Source: Halofilum ochraceum (GTDB lineage Bacteria > Pseudomonadota > Gammaproteobacteria > XJ16 > Halofilaceae). Taken from it: a stretch of DNA of 64,000 nucleotides. This document shows, one piece after another, positions 58,643 through 64,000 of this stretch. Within the stretch, counting starts at the first letter, position 1. Each line of letters opens with the position of its first letter. Both the position numbers and the translations under genes were made by a program. The stretch spans positions 1 through 64,000 of the forward strand of contig NZ_LVEG02000014.1 in assembly GCF_001614315.2 (NCBI RefSeq), read 5' to 3'. Under the pieces are notes generated by a model. The model saw only the letters and a program-made list of their open reading frames with translations, had not been told where the DNA came from and did no database searches.

Positions 58643-59452
58643 ATGGTGGCCAACATCAACGACATTCCGGACATCCAGGGCACAGCCGATACGCGCCGGA
58701 TCGCGATCGATCAGGTCGGGATCAAGGATATCCGCTACCCGATCACGGTTCGCGACCGCGCCGGCGAGGCCCTGCCGACGGTGGCGCACGCGACCATGAC
58801 CGTGCAGCTGCCCGAGCAGTACAAGGGCACGCACATGTCGCGCTTCATCGAGATCCTGCACCAGCACAAGGAGCCGATCTCCGCGGACACCTTCGGCGCC
58901 CTGCTCGAATCCATGCTCGCGCGCCTCGAGGCCGAGGCCGGCCGGATCGTGCTCGCATTCCCGTTCTTCGCCCGCAAGGCCGCGCCGGTCACCGGCACCG
59001 AGAGCCTGCTCGATTATGAGGTGACCCTCACCGGCGAGCGCGATCTCGACGGCAATCGCAGCTTCTACATCGGTGTCCAGATCCCGGTCACGAGCCTGTG
59101 CCCGTGCTCGAAGGAGATCTCGGACTACGGTGCGCACAACCAGCGCGCCCACGTGACCGTGAACGCGCGCGTCGACGGCCCGATCTGGATCCAGGACATC
59201 ATCGACCTGGTCGAGGAAGCCGCGTCGTGCCAGCTCTACGCGATCCTCAAACGCCCGGACGAGAAGTACGTGACCGAGCGTGCCTACGACAACCCCAAGT
59301 TCGTCGAGGACATGATCCGCGATATGGCCGGTGCGCTCGACCGCGAGGACCGGATCCGCGCCTACAAGCTGGAGGCCGAGAATTTCGAGGCCATCCACAA
59401 CCACCAGGCGTACGCGATCATCAACCGGGTCAAGGACGCCGCCTCCGCCTGA
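58643..59452 (+). CDS. folE2: GTP cyclohydrolase FolE2 (type IB)
   Basis: The 269-aa enzyme converts GTP to dihydroneopterin triphosphate for folate and queuosine. Signatures are [20 protein letters not shown], the active-site cysteine in [20 protein letters not shown], and [13 protein letters not shown]. Type IB enzymes can use metals other than zinc and are often induced in zinc shortage by Zur; I see no Zur box here. Pairing with queD suggests a role in queuosine supply. Confidence 0.95.
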   Translation: MVANINDIPDIQGTADTRRIAIDQVGIKDIRYPITVRDRAGEALPTVAHATMTVQLPEQYKGTHMSRFIEILHQHKEPISADTFGALLESMLARLEAEAGRIVLAFPFFARKAAPVTGTESLLDYEVTLTGERDLDGNRSFYIGVQIPVTSLCPCSKEISDYGAHNQRAHVTVNARVDGPIWIQDIIDLVEEAASCQLYAILKRPDEKYVTERAYDNPKFVEDMIRDMAGALDREDRIRAYKLEAENFEAIHNHQAYAIINRVKDAASA

Positions 59453-59821
59453 TCCGACGCGCGCTGACGGCCGGGCCGGCGATCATCGCCGGTCCGGCAG
59501 CATTTCCTCTAAGGGAACGTCTGATCATCGGGAATTCTGTAGATCGGGCTTACAGCCCGACACTCGTAAGCCCCTGATCTCTCGGACTGACCGATCCGCC
59601 GGGAGCGGATCGGCGCGGCAGCCCGACACTCGTGAGCCCCTGATCTGTCGGGCTTGAAGCCCGACCTACACCGTTACTGAACATGGTGCCTCGACTTGAT
59701 CAGAGGCTCCTTGGCGCATCACTCGCCGCCCGATCGTCCACCCGCCTCGCGTATCCATCGAACCAGTCCGCCGCCCCGTGCGGGACATCCGCGCAGGTCC
59801 GTCCGGCCGCAGAGGGCGACC
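59453..59821. other. Intergenic region with REP composite
   Basis: The 369 bases between folE2 and the oxygenase gene hold the REP composite at 59539-59669 and, before it, GGCCGGGC...GCCGGTCC arms near 59470-59495 that may terminate folE2. No gene is supported. Confidence 0.5.
59539..59669. repeat. Facing GTCGGGCT REP elements with duplicated linker
   Basis: GTAGATCGGGCTTACAGCCC (from 59539) faces TGTCGGGCTTGAAGCCCGAC plus CTAC (59646-59669). The linker CTCGTAAGCCCCTGATCT (59564-59581) is repeated as CTCGTGAGCCCCTGATCT (59629-59646). Between them is a second stem, CCGATCCGCC/GGAGCGGATCGG. The linker matches the one at 40480-40497 in reverse orientation. Confidence 0.85.
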
Positions 59822-60940
59822 TCAGGCCGCCCTGCGGTGTTCCCGGTTGAGGGTCCGGTACAGGCTGCGCGGGCCATCCAGGTCGATGTAACAGCCCTGC
59901 AGGTGACGGAACCCCTCGGACGGGTCATAGGATGTCCGGCCGTGCAGCACGCGGCTGTTGTCGAACATCATCAACTCGCCCGCGGCGAGCGGGAACCGCA
60001 GTTCGAACGCGGGATCCGAGAACAGCTCACCGAGGCGCCGCCGCGCGCGCTGGAACCGACGCGTGCTCTCGGCGTCCATCACCGGCAGATAATCCAGCCG
60101 CGGGCTGTAATGCACGCCGGTCATCCGGCCGGTGGCATCGCGCTGCACGATCGGGCGGCGTTCGACGAGTTCTTCATGATCGTCGATAAAACGGAACCTG
60201 ACCGGCGTGTTCGCGAGCAGTTCGAGGCCTTCCGGGTCTTCGCGCTGCAGTGCGGAAGCGACCGCAAGGCTGTCCACGAGCGTGGACTCGCCGCCCGTGG
60301 TCTCGTTCACCAGGCAATGCAGCAACTGGATGCCCGGCACCGGTTCGCGGTAGGGATTGTCGGTGTGCGCGCCGAGGGCGACCGGCCGATAGGCGAGATC
60401 GTTCGAGCGCGGCCGCGAATAGACTTCGAAGTAGCGGCCGAAGTTGGTCTCGCGCGGGTGCCCGAAGGTCCGTGCCACCTCGAGGATCCGCTCCGAATCG
60501 GTCGGGACGTTGTAGAGCACGATGAAGCCGTACGCCAGGAAGGTACCGACGGCATCCTGCAGGGCCGCCGGATCCCCCAGCGCCGTCCAGTCGACACGGA
60601 CCGAGTCCAGCGCCAGCTCCGCGTCCCATGCCACGGCCGCGGGGAGGCCGTCCGTCGGATCGAAGTCCGCGGCCAGCCCGTTCGGGTCATAGCGACCCTC
60701 ATAGCCATCACTGAACGCGAGGCGGAGATGGCCGTCGCCGTCTTCGCTGGCCGCGACGAGTTCGAGGTCCTCGGGCAGACGATGCGGGTCGAACACGCGC
60801 TGGGCCGTATCGGGATCGACGTGGTCCGGATCCTGGCAACGCTCGCGCAGCCACAGGGCCGGCAGTTCGAATTCATCCTGCGGGGTCCGCGCCAGCACAC
60901 GCGGTGTCCCGGACTCGACGTGGAAACGCACGGACGTCAT
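59822..60940 (-). CDS. Gamma-butyrobetaine-hydroxylase-like Fe(II)/2-oxoglutarate dioxygenase
   Basis: The 372-aa protein has an N-terminal DUF971-type domain (about 10-90) and a TauD/CAS-type double-stranded beta-helix. The iron site is H192-x-D194 (LGAHTDNPY) and H333 (SRVLHGRTSY); R345 is placed to bind 2-oxoglutarate. In gamma-butyrobetaine hydroxylases the N-domain binds zinc through C-x-C-x2-C plus His; here the segment reads C35-x-D37-x2-H40. Candidate substrates are gamma-butyrobetaine and trimethylaminoethylphosphonate (as TmpA). The HD-domain gene at the window end favours the latter. The start at MTSVRF has a GGAGAG site. It diverges from the LysR gene. Confidence 0.85.
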   Translation of the reverse strand: MTSVRFHVESGTPRVLARTPQDEFELPALWLRERCQDPDHVDPDTAQRVFDPHRLPEDLELVAASEDGDGHLRLAFSDGYEGRYDPNGLAADFDPTDGLPAAVAWDAELALDSVRVDWTALGDPAALQDAVGTFLAYGFIVLYNVPTDSERILEVARTFGHPRETNFGRYFEVYSRPRSNDLAYRPVALGAHTDNPYREPVPGIQLLHCLVNETTGGESTLVDSLAVASALQREDPEGLELLANTPVRFRFIDDHEELVERRPIVQRDATGRMTGVHYSPRLDYLPVMDAESTRRFQRARRRLGELFSDPAFELRFPLAAGELMMFDNSRVLHGRTSYDPSEGFRHLQGCYIDLDGPRSLYRTLNREHRRAA

Positions 60941-60961
60941 AGGTCTCTCCATCGCAATTTA

Positions 60962-61018
60962 TACCGGATTTATTATGTGGTTCTTTCCAACTGCCGGTAA
61001 ACTGGCCATATCATGATA
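60962..61018. promoter_or_regulatory. AT-rich divergent control region, LysR-type
   Basis: The 97 bases between the dioxygenase and lysR genes are AT-rich. TACCGG (60962-60967) and CCGGTA (60994-60999) form a spaced inverted repeat, and TATCATGATA (61009-61018) is a perfect 10-base palindrome containing a T-A pair as in LysR-type boxes. LysR regulators usually bind between themselves and the divergent target gene. Confidence 0.5.
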
Positions 61019-61037
61019 CGAACCATAACGTTTTCTT

Positions 61038-61946
61038 ATGAAAGAGGATGATCCACCGCTGAAATGCCTGACCGCGTTCGACGCGACCGTGCGACGGGAA
61101 TCGATGACGGCGGCGGCACGCGAACTCGGCACTACCCAGCCGGCGATCTCGCAGCGGATCCGGCAGCTGGAAGACGCCCTCGGGCTGCCCCTGTTCGATC
61201 GGACGCAACGCCGCCCCCGGCTGACCGCCGATGGCCGTTCCTACCATGAAGAGATCGCCGGCGCGCTGCGCCGGATCCAGGGCGCGACCCGGCGTCTGCG
61301 GGCCCGCGCCAGTGCGCGCAGCCGCGAACTCAGCATCGCCGTGCATTTCGGGTTCGCGCATCTGTGGCTGCTGCCGAGGCTGCCGCGGCTCGAGGCGGCG
61401 TTTCCCGGCACCGAATTCGAGGTGCTGCCGGTCGACCAGCTCTGGGGCGAGGAAGTGACCGGCGCGGATCTGACGGTCCGTTTCGGCCGTTTCGCGGAGA
61501 GCGGCTTGAACGAACGTCCCCTGATCGCCGAATCCGTCTATCCGGTCTGCAGTCCCGCGTTCGCCGCCACGCACGGTATCGAGGGGGAACTCGACAGCGC
61601 GGCGATCGCGCGCCTGCCGCTGTTGCACATGGACGATCGCGACCCACGCTGGCTCGATTGGCCGCGCTGGTGCGAACTCGCCGGACTGAGCGCGCCACCG
61701 CGGGCCGCGCGCTTTCACTACAACAACTATCCGCTGCTGCTGAACGCGGCCATCGAGGGCAAGGGCGTCGCGCTCGGCTGGCACGGGCTGATCGGTTCCC
61801 TGCTGGAAGAAGGCACGCTGGTCGCCTTGTCACCGGTGGTCGAGCGCACCGGTCAGGGTTATCTCCTCGGGACGCCCCATGAAGACAGCGCCGTGATCGC
61901 ACCGATCGTGGACTGGTTCGTGCGGGAGTGCGGGGAGTTGGCCTGA
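61038..61946 (+). CDS. LysR-family transcriptional regulator (GcvA-like)
   Basis: The 302-aa protein has the N-terminal winged helix LKCLTAFDATVRRESMTAAA, RELGTTQPAISQRIRQLE and a substrate-binding domain. SIAVHFGFAHLWLLPRLPRL and DLTVRFGRF match the GcvA/AmpR subgroup. It diverges from the dioxygenase and probably controls it; relatives beside betaine or choline genes respond to quaternary amines, but the effector here is unknown. The ATG at 61038 gives the standard N-terminus. Confidence 0.92.
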   Translation: MKEDDPPLKCLTAFDATVRRESMTAAARELGTTQPAISQRIRQLEDALGLPLFDRTQRRPRLTADGRSYHEEIAGALRRIQGATRRLRARASARSRELSIAVHFGFAHLWLLPRLPRLEAAFPGTEFEVLPVDQLWGEEVTGADLTVRFGRFAESGLNERPLIAESVYPVCSPAFAATHGIEGELDSAAIARLPLLHMDDRDPRWLDWPRWCELAGLSAPPRAARFHYNNYPLLLNAAIEGKGVALGWHGLIGSLLEEGTLVALSPVVERTGQGYLLGTPHEDSAVIAPIVDWFVRECGELA

Positions 61947-62028
61947 GGTAACAGCGCGAAAATCCGCTCAACGTGAAACCGAACCTTTGATCGGTCCTGC
62001 CAGTGGGATCTGGCGTTTCGGGCCGGCT

Positions 62029-62135
62029 GCGCGCATTCGGCCGGTGCGGTGGCGCCGGCCGAAGACGCGCCTACGGTGTTACGGGCGCCGCCCCGTGGCG
62101 TAGGCGCGTTTTCGCCGAAGGCGAACGCGCGCTAC
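62029..62135. repeat. Facing REP pair before the aldolase stop codon
   Basis: GCGCGCATTCGGCCGG with arms GCCGGCCGAA, ending GACGCGCCTAC (62029-62075), is followed by GTAGGCGCG with TTCGCC/GGCGAA arms and GCGCGCTAC (62100-62135). The two palindromes are those of 25311-25430 in exchanged order. The final CTAC supplies, on the minus strand, the TAG stop codon of the aldolase gene. Confidence 0.85.
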
Positions 62136-62860
62136 TGTCGATAGCCAGGGCTCTCTTCGTCGAGGATCGCGCGGATTTCCGCAAAGTGGTTTTCGGGGCC
62201 GTCCGGGTAGGCCTCCCACTGGTCGCGGGTCAGGCGGGCCGTGGCCGGGTCGACGCGGCGTAGCTCGCGTCCGGTCGACATGGCGAGGACCTGGGCCTCG
62301 CACGCCTTTTCGAGGAAGTAGAGCCGGTCGAAGGCCTCGGCCACGTCGCGCCCGGCCACCGTGACGCCGTGATTGCCCATGAACAGGACCGGCTTGTCGG
62401 CGAGCGCGCGGGCGAGACGCGTGCCCTCGTCATCGTCCAGCGCCATGCCGGCGAAGTCCTCGTCCCACGCGACGCGCTCGTAGAAGCGCAGTGCGTTCTG
62501 GCTGACCGGCTCCAGGTCCACGCCCTGCAGGCAGGTCAGCGCGGTCGCGTACGGCATGTGGGTATGGAGCACACAGCGCGCCGCCGGCACCTGGCGATGG
62601 ATCGAGCCGTGGATGTGCAGCGCCGTGGGGTCCGGCGTGGCATCACCCGCGAGCACTTCCCCGTCCGGGCCGATCTTGAGCAGTTCACTCGCGCGGACAC
62701 GCGAGAAGTGACAACCGCTGGGCTGAATCAGGAACGGCGCCTCGGGCCCGTCACCCAGGGCCACGCTGAAGTGATTGGAGACCGCTTCATGCAGCCCGAG
62801 CCGCGCTGCCCAGCGAAAGGCGGCTGCCAGGTCTTCACGGGCGCGGGTTTCATTGACCAT
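62132..62860 (-). CDS. Class II aldolase/adducin family protein
   Basis: The 242-aa protein has the FucA-like fold (PF00596): RLGLHEAVSNHFSVAL (about 20-35), FLIQPSGCHFSRVRASELL, and zinc-site candidates HIHGSIHRQ, VLHTHMPYATAL (H99, H101) and MGNHGVTVAGRD (H164). Such enzymes split hydroxy-aldehyde/keto acids or act as decarboxylases; the substrate here is unknown. It overlaps the GntR gene by 11 bases and so shares its operon with GntR and the HD-domain gene. Confidence 0.88.
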   Translation of the reverse strand: MVNETRAREDLAAAFRWAARLGLHEAVSNHFSVALGDGPEAPFLIQPSGCHFSRVRASELLKIGPDGEVLAGDATPDPTALHIHGSIHRQVPAARCVLHTHMPYATALTCLQGVDLEPVSQNALRFYERVAWDEDFAGMALDDDEGTRLARALADKPVLFMGNHGVTVAGRDVAEAFDRLYFLEKACEAQVLAMSTGRELRRVDPATARLTRDQWEAYPDGPENHFAEIRAILDEESPGYRQ

Positions 62861-63533
62861 CGGTATCCTCCGCACCGGCATCCCCGGAAGATGCCGGAGC
62901 TGACAAGAACGTGACATTGGCCTCGGCCAGGCGCCCTGCCCGCTCGCCCTCCCCGGCGCAGATGCTCTCGACCAGTGCGCGATGGGATTCGCAGATTTCC
63001 TGCGAATCGACGGCGCGGTTCGCGAGCGAGATATAGGCACGCACCTGGTTGGCGACGCGGGCATAGTGCTGCACCAGGCGTTCATTGCCCGAAAGGCGGA
63101 TGATCAGCAGGTGCAGTTCATGATCGCAGCGGTTGGCCTCGCTCTGGTCGTCGGCGGAGGCAGCGGCTACCAGCGCGTCGAAAGCGGCGCGCAGTTGCTC
63201 ACGACCGTCCGCGGTAATCCGCCCGGCCGCCAGTCGCGCACCAAGCGCTTCGAGTGCGCCGCGCAGCGTGTAGAGTTCCCACAGATCGTGGTCGCTGAAA
63301 TCGACCACGCGGTAACCGGCATACGGGACCTGGCGCACGAGCCCTTCGTCGACGAGGCGCCGCAGTGCGGCCCGAATGGTGCCGCGTGACAGGCCGTAAC
63401 GCTCGGCCAGCGCAGTCTCGACCAGACGCTCGCCGAGTCCGAGATCGCCCGACACGATCCGGCGCCGCACGAGATCGGTCGCCTGGGCTTCCAGGCTGCG
63501 CTTCGTGATCGAATCGACTTCTCCGGTCGCCAT
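62850..63533 (-). CDS. GntR-family regulator, FadR/FCD type
   Basis: The 227-aa protein has an N-terminal winged helix (LVRRRIVSGDLGLGERLVET and LAERYGLSRGTIRAALRRL) and a C-terminal FCD domain with metal-ligand positions in EANRCDHELHLLIIRLSGN and ESHRALVESI. It is probably a ligand-released repressor of its own catabolic operon. It lies 22 bases after the HD-domain gene and overlaps the aldolase gene. Confidence 0.92.
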   Translation of the reverse strand: MATGEVDSITKRSLEAQATDLVRRRIVSGDLGLGERLVETALAERYGLSRGTIRAALRRLVDEGLVRQVPYAGYRVVDFSDHDLWELYTLRGALEALGARLAAGRITADGREQLRAAFDALVAAASADDQSEANRCDHELHLLIIRLSGNERLVQHYARVANQVRAYISLANRAVDSQEICESHRALVESICAGEGERAGRLAEANVTFLSAPASSGDAGAEDTDGQ

Positions 63534-63555
63534 TCCCGTATGCCTCCCTGCGCCG

Positions 63556-64000
63556 TTACGCCGCCAGCGCCTCGGTCCGGTTCACCACCGCGGGATCGAA
63601 GGCCTCGCGCGCGAACATCCGGCGCACGAGGGGCTCGAAGTACTCGAGCGGCTGGGTCGGGTAGTCCGGATCGAAGGCCGCCTGGTCCCAGCGCTCGCAG
63701 AAGCGCACGCAGGAGTCGTAATACGGGTGATCCCGGTAGATATCGCGCTGGTTCGGATCCTCACCGAAATGGTGCGCGAAATAGACCTTCTGGAACAGAC
63801 CGTGGTGCTCGACCACCCAGGTCACCTCGGGGCGCACGTAGGGCTGAATGATCGACGCGGCATAACGCGAGTGGTTCTCCGGCGCCAAGTCGTCGCCGAG
63901 ATCGTGCAGCAGCGCGCCCAGCACCATTTCCTCGTCGGCACCATCGGCCTCGGCGCGGGTGGCCGTCTGCAGCGAGTGCTCCAGGCGGGTGACCTGGTAT
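63556..64000 (-). CDS. HD-domain protein (COG4341-like), 5' part outside the window
   Basis: Only the C-terminal 147 residues are present; the frame is open through position 64000. RLEHSLQTATRAEADGADEE and GALLHDLGDDLAPENHSRYA give the H...HD metal motif; WVVEHHGLFQ and HPYYDSCVRFCERWDQAAFD follow. This resembles mixed-valence di-iron HD oxygenases (PhnZ, TmpB, myo-inositol oxygenase relatives) more than phosphohydrolases. With the gamma-butyrobetaine-hydroxylase-like gene nearby, a TmpA/TmpB-type pathway that releases glycine betaine and phosphate is a plausible reading. Confidence 0.8.
   Translation of the reverse strand, partial: YQVTRLEHSLQTATRAEADGADEEMVLGALLHDLGDDLAPENHSRYAASIIQPYVRPEVTWVVEHHGLFQKVYFAHHFGEDPNQRDIYRDHPYYDSCVRFCERWDQAAFDPDYPTQPLEYFEPLVRRMFAREAFDPAVVNRTEALAA

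Overview
The window is 64 kb of a high-GC gammaproteobacterial chromosome. Several gene orders are gammaproteobacterial: xerD-dsbC, lptF/lptG diverging from pepA-holC-valS, rlmN-pilW-rodZ-hisS-yfgM-bamB-der, queA-tgt-yajC-secD-secF and xseB-ispA-dxs. The long acidic linker of RodZ and the generally acidic proteins hint at a halophile, perhaps near the Ectothiorhodospiraceae/Chromatiales. That placement is inference; no rRNA or other marker in the window settles it.

Layout. 1-2402: an AT-rich, foreign-looking region with one large uncharacterised protein and degenerate repeats. 2403-9870: parC and parE (topoisomerase IV) in one direction, with an AbiE-type toxin-antitoxin pair, a cytosolic 5'-nucleotidase and a small GxxExxY nuclease-fold gene between them; the last is bounded by 32-bp inverted repeats. 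9991-11765: a PepSY membrane protein and three tandem copies of a 180-bp REP composite. 11766-26780: disulfide isomerase, XerD, an H1-like basic protein, RDD protein, LptG/LptF, PepA, HolC, an orphan cobalamin-binding protein, ValRS, AcpH, CysZ and small membrane proteins. 26824-39434: a long leftward core block covering Der, BamB, YfgM, HisRS, RodZ, PilW, RlmN, Ndk, IscA, IscS, IscR, CysE and TrmJ. 39597-46237: suhB, the queuosine/Sec operon and a tRNA-Leu(CAA). 46238-50699: an accessory stretch with an orphan response regulator, a Tat-exported Rieske-like protein and a two-domain protease. 50700-59452: ComEA, YpjD, CorB-like protein, RadA, XseB-IspA-Dxs, QueD and FolE2. 59822-64000: a catabolic cluster with a gamma-butyrobetaine-hydroxylase-like oxygenase, LysR, class II aldolase, GntR and an HD-domain protein cut by the window end. 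It is a candidate quaternary-amine or trimethylaminoethylphosphonate pathway.

The most unusual feature is in the intergenic DNA. Four loci (7479-7967, 19810-20128, 23887-24267, 28280-28526) are paired inverted repeats, and two of them are nested palindromes. At three loci the arms follow one grammar: AACCA, X, ATGAACA, X, ATGGACA, X, AT. X is CGA, CAG or AAAA and is essentially the same at all three positions within a copy. One locus encloses only a GxxExxY gene and looks like a minimal mobile element; two others look like empty derivatives. Separately there are at least three classes of GTAG-headed REP palindromes. In two cases the GTAG head supplies the stop codon of the adjacent gene. No CRISPR array, rRNA operon, IS transposase or phage gene was seen.
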